The notes beneath the pieces are model-generated. The model had not been told where the DNA came from. It did no database searches and saw only the letters and a list, made by a program, of their open reading frames with translations. From NCBI RefSeq assembly GCF_900086585.1, contig NZ_FLKM01000009.1, positions 1,178,001 through 1,242,000 on the forward strand: a stretch of 64,000 nucleotides of DNA, in the 5' to 3' direction. Shown here one piece after another: positions 35,735-44,664 of the stretch (position 1 is the first letter of the stretch; each line of letters begins with the position of its first letter). The DNA is from Emergencia timonensis (GTDB lineage: Bacteria > Bacillota > Clostridia > Peptostreptococcales > Anaerovoracaceae). Made by a program: the position numbers and the translations under genes.

Positions 35735-36648
35735 TGGCAGATCTTGCAGCTTCTGTACTTGCAAAACTGAGAAACAAAGCAAAGGCTTCCGGCACCAGCT
35801 ATCAGCAATGCCTGCAGCTATTTTTTCAAGAAGAATTCCTGCGTAAACTGGCGGGTTGCAAATACGTGGAAAACTTCATCCTCAAGGGCGGTCTGTTTAT
35901 CTATACGCTGACCAACTTTGAGAGCCGTGCCACCGTGGATGTGGATTTTCTTATGCGGGGTTTGAACAATGATCTGAACCGAATGGATGAAATCATTGCT
36001 GACATTCTTTCAGTGGATACTGGCAATGACTTCGTGACCTTCCAGGCATCCCAGGCGAAGCCCATTGCGTTGAAACAGAAGTATGATGGAGTCAGCACTC
36101 AGATTACAGGCTATATAAAGAATGTCCGTGTACCTTTCAATGTAGATATCGGCGTGGGAGATGTTATTATCCCTAAAGCAGAACGGCGCAATATCCAGAC
36201 GCAGCTTGATGGTTATGAGAAACCGGAGATCCTTACCTATTCGCTGGAAAGCACCATAGCGGAGAAGCTCGACGCCATTCTGCAGCGCTTTGAGCTGACG
36301 GGCCGTATGAAGGACTTTTACGATATTTACTATCTGTCTAAGACTTTTGATTTTGACGGGCTGAAGCTGGAGACGGCGATTCAGGAGACCCTGCAGAACC
36401 GAGGCACAGCCTATGAGAAAGGCAGCTTTGACCTTGTGCTGGCTCTGGCTGATGATGCTGATATGCAGACTAAATGGAGGTATTTCCTCAAGACTTTGGG
36501 CGATGCACCTGTGCCCTTTTCGGAGATCATAGAGGGAATAGATGTATACTTGGGACCAGTGTGGGAAGCAATCGTTGCTGAAAACGAGTTTACAAAGAAG
36601 TGGAAGGCATCGGAAGTGCAATGGCAGAGCAATCTGGACAAAGTATGA
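35734..36648 (+). CDS. abiEii: AbiEii nucleotidyltransferase toxin
   Basis: 304 residues from ATG 35734. The DNA-polymerase-beta-like nucleotidyltransferase core is intact: FILKGGLFIY (GG-x motif) followed by ATVDVDFLMRG with the two metal Asp residues. ESTIAEKLDAILQR and GRMKDFYDIYYL are family signatures of AbiEii/AbiGii. These toxins modify tRNA ends or other RNAs by adding nucleotides and block growth during phage infection. The gene pair looks complete and functional, unlike its neighbours. Confidence 0.9.
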   Translation: MADLAASVLAKLRNKAKASGTSYQQCLQLFFQEEFLRKLAGCKYVENFILKGGLFIYTLTNFESRATVDVDFLMRGLNNDLNRMDEIIADILSVDTGNDFVTFQASQAKPIALKQKYDGVSTQITGYIKNVRVPFNVDIGVGDVIIPKAERRNIQTQLDGYEKPEILTYSLESTIAEKLDAILQRFELTGRMKDFYDIYYLSKTFDFDGLKLETAIQETLQNRGTAYEKGSFDLVLALADDADMQTKWRYFLKTLGDAPVPFSEIIEGIDVYLGPVWEAIVAENEFTKKWKASEVQWQSNLDKV

Positions 36649-36694
36649 GCATCTGTGTTATACTTTTCCTAGCAATTTATACAGGAGAAGAATC

Positions 36695-36867
36695 ATGCTG
36701 TTTAACGTTTTGCCAGGGAACTTTTTTCTGTTTTGTCAAGTAAGAACAAGACGCTCTATTGGGAGTGTATCTTTAAGCTGTTTACGATCACAAGTAAACG
36801 GTTTTCTTTTGGTTTGAACAGAACCGGTAATCATTCTCGTAAGGTTTTTCGTGCACACATCAACTGA
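36695..36867 (+). pseudogene. Frameshifted amino-terminal fragment of a Wadjet JetA-like protein
   Basis: ATG 36695 (AGGAGAAG upstream) reads MLFNVLPGNFF. After a run of six T the continuation SVLSSKNKTLYWECIFKLF lies in the neighbouring frame. Restoring one T (7 instead of 6) joins the two. The ENFFSxLxSKNKxxY-like pattern is what I recall for the start of the JetA subunit of Wadjet systems. The frame ends at TGA 36865-36867 after unrelated sequence, and no JetB, JetC or JetD follows, so this is a relic. Confidence 0.5.
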
Positions 36868-36887
36868 TTTTTGGAGGTGTAAACTTT

Positions 36888-37421
36888 ATGGACTATACAT
36901 ATCATTACAATTCACTGCTAGGCGGTATCACCCTTGCAAGCAATGGGACAGAGCTTACAGGGCTTTGGTTTGACGGACAGAAATATTTTGGCGCTACACT
37001 CCCAGTGGAATATGAGGAAAAATCTTTACCGGTCTTTGAAGAGGCTGCCTGCTGGCTTGACATTTATTTCAGCGGCAAAGCACCCGACTTCACACCACCG
37101 CTATTGACAAAGGCGACGCCGTTTCGCCAAGCAGTGTGGGAAATACTGCTGACGATTCCCTATGGCAAGACTATGACTTATGGCGAGATTGCAGATAGAA
37201 TTGCGAAACAAAAGGGACTGTCTAAAATGTCTGCACAGGCTGTGGGCGGTGCAGTAGGGCACAATCCGATTTCGCTGATCATCCCTTGCCACCGCGTTGT
37301 CGGCACAAAGGGCAGTCTGACAGGTTATGCGGGCAGTATTGACAAGAAGGTACAGCTCCTCACGTTGGAAAAAGCAGATATGTCCTCTTTTTTTGTACCG
37401 AAGAAAGGAACTGCCCTATGA
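36888..37421 (+). CDS. ogt: Methylated-DNA-protein-cysteine S-methyltransferase
   Basis: 177 residues. The active-site motif IIPCHRVVG is at about residues 130-138, with the helix-turn-helix Arg finger region MTYGEIADRIA and the SAQAVGGAVGHNP segment. It transfers O6-methyl or other alkyl groups from guanine to its own Cys. GGAGG lies nine bases before the ATG. Its stop overlaps the next gene (ATGA), an unusual coupling to a methyltransferase-decarboxylase fusion. Confidence 0.95.
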   Translation: MDYTYHYNSLLGGITLASNGTELTGLWFDGQKYFGATLPVEYEEKSLPVFEEAACWLDIYFSGKAPDFTPPLLTKATPFRQAVWEILLTIPYGKTMTYGEIADRIAKQKGLSKMSAQAVGGAVGHNPISLIIPCHRVVGTKGSLTGYAGSIDKKVQLLTLEKADMSSFFVPKKGTAL

Positions 37422-39412
37422 TTTCAACAAATGCGAAGGCAATACAAGCATCTTTTACCCGGCAGGCAGAGAATTTTGAAACCAAAGCAATGAGCTTTTC
37501 AAAACAGGAATATCTGGAGCATACCGTTTCTTGTGCCAATCCGAAAAAGACGGAAACTGTGCTGGAAGTAGCGGCAGGCACCTGCGTTTGTGGACGCAGC
37601 CTTGCTCCTTTGGTGCAAAAGGTGACTTGCCTCGATATGACGGCGGCTATGCTGGCAGTTGGAAAAGATATGGCGGAGAAAGAGGGACTCTGCAATATGA
37701 ACTTTGTCCAGGGTGACGCCGAGAGGCTGCCCTTTTTAGATGACGGCTTTGACATTGTCATCTCTCGTCTTGCATTCCATCATTTTGCTAACCCAAAGCG
37801 CTGTTTTTCAGAAATGGCAAGGGTTTTGAAGCCAGGCGGCAAGCTCGTGGTGATCGACATGGAGGCGGCAGAAGAAACTCTGCGCGCTGTTGAAGACGAA
37901 ATTGAAACCCTGCGCGATCCATCCCATATGCGCAATCTCAGCAGAAATGATTTTGCAGGACTATTTGAGAATTATCATCTGACCATCACGGCTGCAGACT
38001 GCACTGAAATTCCGGTATCCTTAACCGCCTGGCTGGCCCTTACACAAACGTCTGAGGGGGTGGCTGCAAAAATAACACAGCGCCTTCGAGACGAGATGGC
38101 AGGGGGATCTTTGACCGGGTTTCAGCCCTATGAGAAAGACGGAGAAATCTATTTTAATCAGCGCTGGCTGATGATGATTGGAGAAAAAAGCAGCCTCCCG
38201 AGACGCCTGAAAGACGCGATCGCAAAATGTACAGAGGATTTCGACAGCTTTTATCTCTATGACGAGAGCGGTATCCATGCACACATGGAGCGCCTGAAAT
38301 CAAATTTCCCCAATGTCGATTTTCTCTACTCCATCAAGTGCAATTCCAACCCCCATGTTTTGCGCAGCATCTTTGCCGCAGGCTTTGGGGCTGATGCGGC
38401 GAGCATGGGCGAAGTGATGCTGGCAGAGAAAGCAGGCTTGACGAAGGAGGATATCTTTTATTCTGCCCCCGGAAAGAGCAGGGAGGATATCGAAACGGCA
38501 GTTTCCAGGGCCGTTTTGATTGCCGACAGCATCGACGAAATAAAGCGGATAGAGGCGGCAGCGGAGCGGCTTGGAGAGAATGTGGAAATCGGAATACGCT
38601 TGAATCCTGATTTTTCTTTTGACGGCAACGCGGGCCGGCCGTCAAAATTCGGGATCGACGAAGAGCAGGCGATTGCATTTCTAAAGAGCAGTGACTTGCG
38701 CCGCATCAAAATCACGTGCATCCATGTCCATCTCAAAAGCCAGGAGCTGGGGGCGGATGTGCTTGCCTCTTATTACAGTAAAGTGCTCCGCCTGGCGGAG
38801 AAGTTTGAGAACCTGTGCGGCGGGTTGAAATACGTGAATATGGGATCGGGAATGGGGATTTCCTATTCCCCGCAAGATACGCCACTGGACGTGATGAGGC
38901 TTGCCGAGGCTGTCGAAAGCCGGCTGAACACCTTCCGCACCCGCTATCCGAATACGAAGATCATCATTGAGACTGGCCGATATGTAGTAGGCAAGAGCGG
39001 TTTTTATGTGACAAAAGTAGCAGATCGAAAGACCTCTTACGGAAGAACTTATCTCATTTTAAAAAATACATTGAATGGATTTCTGCGGCCATCGCTTGCA
39101 AAACTAGTAGCACATTATTCTGGCGAAGCGTCTCCGGATGGATCAGAGCCACTGTTTACATCGACAGATGCATTTGAATTTCTGACATTGAAGGAGGACG
39201 CTCGGTTAGAAACTGTCACTTTGACCGGCAATCTCTGTACTGCTTCTGACGTTGTAGCAGAAGATCTCCAGATGCCGCACCTTGTATGCGGAGATTCCGT
39301 GATCATCACCAACGCCGGAAGTTATGGAGCGGTTTTGTCACCGATGCAGTTTTCTTCCCAGGAAAAGCCAATCGAACTCTTCCTGAACAAAAATGGACAA
39401 ATAGAAAAATAA
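37418..39412 (+). CDS. Fusion of a SAM methyltransferase and a PLP (fold III) decarboxylase
   Basis: 664 residues in one frame. Residues about 1-255 are a class I methyltransferase of the UbiE/Methyltransf_11 kind: motif I VLEVAAGTC at 48-56, GDAERLPFLDDGFDIVIS and LKPGGKLVVIDME. Residues about 258-660 are an Orn/DAP/Arg decarboxylase-like protein: PLP lysine in FLYSIKCNSNPHV (Lys307), HVHLKSQ, GSGMGISY, ETGRY and the catalytic Cys607 in GNLCTASDVV. No overlap or stop separates the two, so this is a true fusion unless a frameshift was repaired by chance. The product is probably a methylated amine or amino-acid-derived small molecule (inference). Confidence 0.88.
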   Translation: MISTNAKAIQASFTRQAENFETKAMSFSKQEYLEHTVSCANPKKTETVLEVAAGTCVCGRSLAPLVQKVTCLDMTAAMLAVGKDMAEKEGLCNMNFVQGDAERLPFLDDGFDIVISRLAFHHFANPKRCFSEMARVLKPGGKLVVIDMEAAEETLRAVEDEIETLRDPSHMRNLSRNDFAGLFENYHLTITAADCTEIPVSLTAWLALTQTSEGVAAKITQRLRDEMAGGSLTGFQPYEKDGEIYFNQRWLMMIGEKSSLPRRLKDAIAKCTEDFDSFYLYDESGIHAHMERLKSNFPNVDFLYSIKCNSNPHVLRSIFAAGFGADAASMGEVMLAEKAGLTKEDIFYSAPGKSREDIETAVSRAVLIADSIDEIKRIEAAAERLGENVEIGIRLNPDFSFDGNAGRPSKFGIDEEQAIAFLKSSDLRRIKITCIHVHLKSQELGADVLASYYSKVLRLAEKFENLCGGLKYVNMGSGMGISYSPQDTPLDVMRLAEAVESRLNTFRTRYPNTKIIIETGRYVVGKSGFYVTKVADRKTSYGRTYLILKNTLNGFLRPSLAKLVAHYSGEASPDGSEPLFTSTDAFEFLTLKEDARLETVTLTGNLCTASDVVAEDLQMPHLVCGDSVIITNAGSYGAVLSPMQFSSQEKPIELFLNKNGQIEK

Positions 39413-39548
39413 AGCGCCGTTAGAGGCAGGCTTTATCTAAATCTCACTTTTGAGAAACTGTTAATTTATTATGGAACGAAAGGTTTGAGGTTGAACCCGG
39501 AACCCTTTAGAAAAAAATTATCCGTGTATACTTAGGGCATCCATCTTT

Positions 39549-39596
39549 AGGCTGTCGCATTAACAAGGAATGACTGTTAATGCGACAGCCTCTTTT
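39549..39596 (+). terminator. Terminator of the ogt-fusion operon
   Basis: A perfect 17-bp stem: AGGCTGTCGCATTAACA (39549-39565) with its complement at 39575-39591, then CTTTT. Confidence 0.9.
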
Positions 39597-39735
39597 AATG
39601 TGCTCATAGACTGAAGTAAAAATTTAGGATAAAGAGGTAAAGATGGAACAATTTTAAGACAATGCATCATGTTAGAATACATATAAAGCACTAGTGTAAA
39701 TGAAATTTAAGCAATATTATACGAGGAGGCGTTTT

Positions 39736-40671
39736 ATGGACAACAACAAAAACCCTGTCATGACGAATGAGAAAATTGAAAGATCGAAATATGTCAAATT
39801 TCTTCTGTTCTCTGCAATCGGCATTGCGATGTTCCTGATTCCGGTTTCTAAAGATGGAAACATTACAGTGTTATCAGCGTTTATTTCAGACAGTATTATC
39901 TCATTTGCAGGCGACTACCTGATGTGGTTTGCTGTTTGGATTACAGCCCTATGCGGAGTGATGTCGCTGTGGACAAGCATATTTAAGCCGAAATGCATCA
40001 TGAAGCATGAATTGCTGAAAAGCTGGTTTTACACATCGCCTTTGTACTACATCAGCAGGGCGGCAGGCGGTGTCTTTGCCGTCATGTGCGCATACAATGC
40101 AGGGCCGGAATTCATCATCGGAGAGGCGACCGGGCAGACCATTTTAGGAATTGCAAAGCCTTTGGTTGCGGTTTTGCTTTCAATTATATTTTTTGTGCCG
40201 TTCCTTACAGATTATGGACTGATGGAGTATATCGGGGTGTTTTTAAGAAAAATCATCAGACCGCTGTTCACACTGCCGGGCAGATCGGCAATTAACCTGA
40301 TCACTTCATGGTTTGGGGCGTCAAATGCCGCTGTGATTATCACAAACCTGCAATATGAAAAAGGTTATTACACCAAAAGAGAGACTGCGGTGATTATTAC
40401 CGCATTCTCTGCAGTCAATATACCGTTTTGTCTTGTCATTTTCGAAACAGTAGATGCAGCATCCTATTTCGTGCAAGGATATGCAACCATCTGCATTGCC
40501 GGCATTATCTTGGCAATGATTACGCCGCGCATCTGGCCTCTCAGAACGATGCCGAATGTGTATGCAAAGGGAAAAGAAAAGGCGAAGGTAAACGAGGAAA
40601 TTGTCCCAGAGGGGATGAAACCTCACCGCTATGCGCTGAAGCTGGCAACGGATAAGACAGAAGATTTTTAA
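39736..40671 (+). pseudogene. yjiH: YjiH-family membrane protein, 5' part split by Tn916
   Basis: From ATG 39736 (GAGGAGG upstream) 311 residues are encoded to KTEDF, then a TAA (40669-40671) formed at the transposon junction. The protein has hydrophobic segments and a nucleoside-recognition (Gate) domain pattern, including FLTDYGLMEYIGVFLR and LITSWFGASNAAVIITNLQYEKGYYTKRET in pieces. These are characteristic of YjiH. The 3' part continues at 58708 in the same frame. The split protein probably served in transport linked to the purine/ureide genes downstream. Confidence 0.9.
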
Positions 40672-40675
40672 TATA
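40670..40675. other. Tn916 coupling sequence, int side (AATATA)
   Basis: These six bases between host GATTTTT and the element end AACAAAG do not fit the host reading frame, because they create TAA. They must have come with the transposon from its former site. Confidence 0.75.
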
Positions 40676-40848
40676 AACAAAGTATAAATTTCTAATTATC
40701 TTTTTATATTTTCTTAAATGCTCGTAAAGCCTTATTCTATGTGCTTTCGAGTATTTTTACTGTAGGAAGATACTTCACGTTTCTTTGCATATTTCCTCAT
40801 GTCTTAGCTGTCAGAAGTGGTAAATAAGTAGTAAATTCATTTGTACTA

Positions 40849-42066
40849 CTAAGCAACAAGACGCTCCTGTTGCTTCTCTTTATTCAAGCGTTTCATTTCT
40901 GCCATTGCAGAATCGAATGTTGCATGTGCGTAATAGTTCAGCGTCATGGCTATATTAGCATGTCCCATAATGTACTGTAATGCCTTTGGATTCATTCCTG
41001 CATTTGCATAGTTGGTACAGAATGTATGTCGCAAACTATGTGGAGTGATGTGTGGCAATTTATCCTCGTTATACTTATTGTATTTCTTAACAAGACCTTT
41101 CATCATGCCGTTGTAATCACTTGCCACTTTTGGATAGTTCTTTCTATTAAGAAAGAGGAAATCACTATATCCATCAATCTCAACACGCTTATCATTCTTT
41201 CGATTCGCTAACACTCGCTTAAATGCTTGATAGGCTTCTTCAACCATAGGAACTTGACGTTCGCCACTTTTGGTCTTTGGTGTTTCAATGTAGTACCCAA
41301 TTTCAGTATCTCTCAATAGCTGATGGTCTATATTGACAAGACGATTCTCAAAATCTAAATCTGGAAGTGTCAAACCACCAAACTCTGAAATACGAAGACC
41401 TGTTTTTAAGAGTATCAGAATTTCATCATAATTTTTGCTGTAGGTTTTATCAGCTTTTGCAAAGGCTAACAGTTTTTCTTCCTGTTCTTCTGTTAGTACG
41501 GTCTTAGGGACAGTATCATCATCAAGAACTGCTTTCAGTTGAAAGTCAAATGGATTCTTCCGAACACAATCATCTTGTATAGCAATATAGAATGAAGCCT
41601 TTAAAGAACGTTTGTAGTTATTGATGGTTTGATAAGCATAACCATTTTCACTCATTCTAATAGCCCATTCTTTAGCGTCTGATGGCTTAATACTGTCAAT
41701 ACTTCTTACACCTAACTTGTCTTTCTTCAAAATATCCATAAGATATTTGCGTCCAGTTTCAGTGTTTTTTCTAACCTTTGGTCTTTGAGCGTTCTGTTTT
41801 GCGTAAAGCTGGCAGAGTGTCATTTTCTTTCCTACAACATCAATACCATCATGAATGTCTTTCTGTAACTCTGCGATTTTCTCTCTAAGTGAGATACAAT
41901 CACGCTTTCCTGCTGGTACTCGGTCTGTAGCCACAAGTTTCCACGAGTAAACAAATTGCGGTTCTCCAAATGAATCTATATATTTGTATAAGTATCTTCC
42001 GTCTTTTCGTTGGCTCTCTCCAGTCTTTAAGATTCGACCTTTATTGTCACGTCTTTTTTCTGACAT
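40849..42066 (-). CDS. int: Tn916 tyrosine integrase
   Basis: 405 residues, identical in length to Tn916 Int. The amino-terminal arm-binding domain (about 1-70) is followed by the core-binding and catalytic domains. Catalytic residues are visible: Arg225 in LKTGLRISEFGGL, His343 and Arg346 in TPHSLRHTF, His369 in IMGHANIAM and the nucleophile Tyr379 in LNYYAHATF. It catalyses excision and insertion by a staggered cut without target duplication. It is transcribed outward after xis. Confidence 0.97.
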   Translation of the reverse strand: MSEKRRDNKGRILKTGESQRKDGRYLYKYIDSFGEPQFVYSWKLVATDRVPAGKRDCISLREKIAELQKDIHDGIDVVGKKMTLCQLYAKQNAQRPKVRKNTETGRKYLMDILKKDKLGVRSIDSIKPSDAKEWAIRMSENGYAYQTINNYKRSLKASFYIAIQDDCVRKNPFDFQLKAVLDDDTVPKTVLTEEQEEKLLAFAKADKTYSKNYDEILILLKTGLRISEFGGLTLPDLDFENRLVNIDHQLLRDTEIGYYIETPKTKSGERQVPMVEEAYQAFKRVLANRKNDKRVEIDGYSDFLFLNRKNYPKVASDYNGMMKGLVKKYNKYNEDKLPHITPHSLRHTFCTNYANAGMNPKALQYIMGHANIAMTLNYYAHATFDSAMAEMKRLNKEKQQERLVA

Positions 42067-42147
42067 GGCATTTGCTCCTTTCCTTTATGGAAAGAGCCTT
42101 GATACGACTTAATACTATTTTATCATATACAAGACCCTTTGGCGACG

Positions 42148-42351
42148 CTAGATTGCGTCCAATGTATCTATAATTTTTTCAAATTGTTTTCGTTTAATCT
42201 GAATACGATTGCCATTCATAATCAGCCAATTTGCATTTTTATTTTCCTCTGCCAAGCGTCGTAGCTTGTTTTCGCCAATACGAAAATATTTTGACGCTTC
42301 TTCAATGGTTAGGGTATAACGTTCCCAAATAGGAATGTCAGTCTGCTTCAT
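42148..42351 (-). CDS. xis: Tn916 excisionase
   Basis: 67 residues with the winged-helix excisionase pattern [27 protein letters not shown] in parts. It bends DNA at the element ends and directs Int towards excision. GAAAGGAGGATTTT provides the ribosome site. It lies 81 bp upstream of int. Confidence 0.96.
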
Positions 42352-42811
42352 AAAATCCTCCTTTCCAAATCACTTATTTGGATTTCATAAAAGTTGTTTT
42401 ACCAGCAATCGAACAGCTTTAGCAAAGCTCACGGGAGTTCCACCCCTGCATGGTTCTCATGTAGCCATACTCATTGCCTGCGACGGTTTTATCACGCTCG
42501 GACTATTGACTGTATGGGAGTATCATTATCACGATAAGAATGTCGTTGCAGGCAATCCTGCTAAAGATTGCTTCTCGGATCACTAACATGAATCGCTCGC
42601 TATCTTTATAAGATAGGTCATGGCGGTTAGTTCCGTTGGCTCTTTTCTTATCGAAACGTATTCGATTACTTTTATTCAGTTTTCAAAGAACAATGGCTCG
42701 TTAGCCTATCAAAACACATTGAAAGCTCAATATGCTTTGGTGGAATAACAAACCTCCCTGTTCGGGAAGCGTGGAATGGTTTAGCACGCTTCCACGAAAG
42801 GAGAGAGGATA
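42352..42811 (-). other. 460-bp leader between orf8 and xis
   Basis: This stretch of the element has no well-supported gene on the coding strand. It contains a dodecamer frame (MTYLIKIASDSC) and several small inverted repeats. An 83-codon frame (42335-42586, plus strand) reads against xis and has no ribosome site. Published maps place orf10 about here, but I cannot support it. Confidence 0.4.
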
Positions 42812-43042
42812 TTACTTAATTTCAAATGACAAAATCTTTGTAATCAGTCTGGTTTCCATTCTTCCACGTAAGACTTCATCAACGACCATACTTTGATTGC
42901 CATATTCATCTTTCATAAGTCGTAGGGAACGCTTCGTTATGTACCCTCTGTAATGATGTAGAATCTGGTTAATCGCTTCGGTATCGCCATCTGTTGCCTT
43001 TACAATGAGAGGAAAGGGAATCATAGGATATTGTGTTTTCAT
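42812..43042 (-). CDS. orf8: Tn916 Orf8, conjugative-transposon helix-turn-helix protein
   Basis: 76 residues with the HTH_16-type layout (PFPLIVKATDGDTEAINQIL, then YITKRSLRLM). It overlaps orf7 by four bases. In Tn916 the orf7-orf8 pair is needed for transcription through to xis, int and, in the circular form, the transfer genes. Confidence 0.93.
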   Translation of the reverse strand: MKTQYPMIPFPLIVKATDGDTEAINQILHHYRGYITKRSLRLMKDEYGNQSMVVDEVLRGRMETRLITKILSFEIK

Positions 43043-43461
43043 TCTTCAAATTCCTCCATAAACTTTTTAATTAAGGCTAGTCCACTGGTTCTATGCCGAT
43101 AGACAGTAGAACGGTTCAATTTCAACAGGTCTGCAATTTCTGAATCGCTCATGTCCATAAAGTAAAACAGCAGTAGAATTTCACGTTTCTTGTCTGGCAA
43201 CTCACGTAATGCTTCACTCAACAAATCATTTTCAACGCCTACTGATAACCCATTGAGTGTAAAAATCTGAAAGTCAGTTGAATAGTTATCTGTTGTCGCA
43301 AACTGGCTAACAAGATAATCGCCAACATCCGAAAAGGACACCTCACGCTTTGCAATCCTTGAAAGATAAAGCATATAATTCTTTCGCTCGTCTTCCATAG
43401 CACGTTTACAGATATAGTCAAACTGATTTTCTATTGTGGTCTGAAAAGAAGATGGTTTCAT
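43039..43461 (-). CDS. orf7: Tn916 Orf7, sigma-70-like regulator
   Basis: 140 residues from ATG 43461 (GGGGGTGAG upstream; an in-frame GTG at 43470 also exists). A region-4 type helix-turn-helix LRELPDKKREILLLFYFMDM then SDSEIADLLKLNRSTVYRHR is clear. It acts with Orf8 in activating xis-int transcription and is repressed through Orf9. Confidence 0.93.
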   Translation of the reverse strand: MKPSSFQTTIENQFDYICKRAMEDERKNYMLYLSRIAKREVSFSDVGDYLVSQFATTDNYSTDFQIFTLNGLSVGVENDLLSEALRELPDKKREILLLFYFMDMSDSEIADLLKLNRSTVYRHRTSGLALIKKFMEEFEE

Positions 43462-43470
43462 GTTTCTCAC

Positions 43471-43965
43471 CCCCTTTCTGTCTAGGAAAGGAAGTGAGCC
43501 TTGCTCGTTTATCTCCTTTCACTCTTAGTCCCAATGTGAAAGGGGGATTTGTTGCATTACTGATAAATAAACTTTGTAAAAAAGTTCTGAATAGCCAAAA
43601 AAGCATATAAACAGATTTATTTCTCTGTTTACATGCTTCTGTTATTCTATCTATATGATTTATAAAACCACATTGGTGGACGTACTTATCTATTGCAGAT
43701 AGACGACTTTTTTTGACAAGAACCCAATGTAAGGAAATTTATTGTATATGATGTACTTCATGGCGACGTTGACCTCCAACAAACCGCCATTTGGAAGTAA
43801 TATACAATATTTTAACAGCGTAAATAGCACTACCATATAACGGTTTTTTTTATTGGCGTTTAGTAGTGCTTTTTATTAAATATAAACCTATAAACCATAT
43901 AACACGTTTTTCTATACCTGTTTTTAATTCAGTAGGAACAATAAAATGTATAGAGGTGGTCTACT
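43471..43965. other. Divergent orf7/orf9 regulatory region
   Basis: About 490 bp without a gene between the divergent orf7 and orf9. It is AT-rich with several promoter-like hexamers. In Tn916 it is the target of Orf9. I do not assign individual promoters. Confidence 0.5.
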
Positions 43966-44319
43966 ATGCGTAAAAAAGAAGATAAATATGATTTTAGAGC
44001 CTTTGGTTTAGCCATTAAAGAAGCTCGATTGAAACGAGGTTTAACTCGTGAACAAGTGGGAGCATTGATTGAAATTGACCCACGGTACTTAACTAATATT
44101 GAAAATAAAGGGCAACACCCCAGCATACAAGTTCTTTATGACCTTGTATCGTTACTTCATGTTTCCGTTGATGAATTTTTCTTACCTGCTAATAACTTGG
44201 TAAAAAGCACCCGACGATTACAGATAGAGAAATACATGGATAGCTTTACAGACAAAGAACTATCCTTAATGGAATCTTTAGCCAGCGGTATCAACGAAGC
44301 AAGAAACATCGAAGACTAA
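43966..44319 (+). CDS. orf9: Tn916 Orf9, XRE-type repressor
   Basis: 117 residues with a Cro/CI helix-turn-helix ([26 protein letters not shown]) near residues 19-45. It is the only gene of the regulatory module on the opposite strand. It represses the orf7 promoter. Tetracycline-dependent read-through from tet(M) makes antisense RNA that lowers Orf9, which links antibiotic exposure to transfer (known for Tn916). Confidence 0.94.
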   Translation: MRKKEDKYDFRAFGLAIKEARLKRGLTREQVGALIEIDPRYLTNIENKGQHPSIQVLYDLVSLLHVSVDEFFLPANNLVKSTRRLQIEKYMDSFTDKELSLMESLASGINEARNIED

Positions 44320-44344
44320 TTAAAAGAATCCATACATAACGGAA

Positions 44345-44389
44345 AGAGCCGATAAAATGAGATTGTATTAATCTCATTTTATCGGCTCT
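44345..44389. terminator. Terminator between orf9 and orf6
   Basis: A perfect 19-bp stem: AGAGCCGATAAAATGAGAT (44345-44363) with its complement (44371-44389). It overlaps the end of orf6. Confidence 0.85.
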
Positions 44390-44567
44390 GCGTCTTTGCG
44401 TCTGGCTCTGTAATCACAGTTACTTTGAACTGCTTTATTTCAATTAAATTTTCTTGTCTGCATTTCGGACAATAGAGGGGGAATTTTTTTAATTCAGTAT
44501 CTTCCCTTATCTTTAATCGTGTTTTATTTCCACATACAGGACACAATATCCACTTGTAGTTTATAAT
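44379..44567 (-). CDS. orf6: Tn916 Orf6, cysteine-rich KTR-type zinc-ribbon protein
   Basis: 62 residues if translation starts at the ATT codon at 44565-44567, eight bases after GGAGGAG; no ATG is available. The sequence has two CxxC pairs (WILCPVCGNKTRLKI and YCPKCRQ), a zinc-ribbon layout. It is a small conserved Tn916 gene between tet(M) and orf9. The function is unknown. The unusual start codon is an inference. Confidence 0.7.
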   Translation of the reverse strand: MINYKWILCPVCGNKTRLKIREDTELKKFPLYCPKCRQENLIEIKQFKVTVITEPDAKTQSR

Positions 44568-44664
44568 AACTATCTCCTCCTTTACACTTTAATTCAAATC
44601 TTTATTAAAAAATATTTCATCTTATTTAACAAGAAACCATATTTATATAACAACATAAAATACA

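Noticed and set aside
42335..42586. 83-codon plus-strand frame in Tn916 (possible orf10)
   Set aside because: It starts inside xis on the other strand and has no ribosome binding site or known domain.
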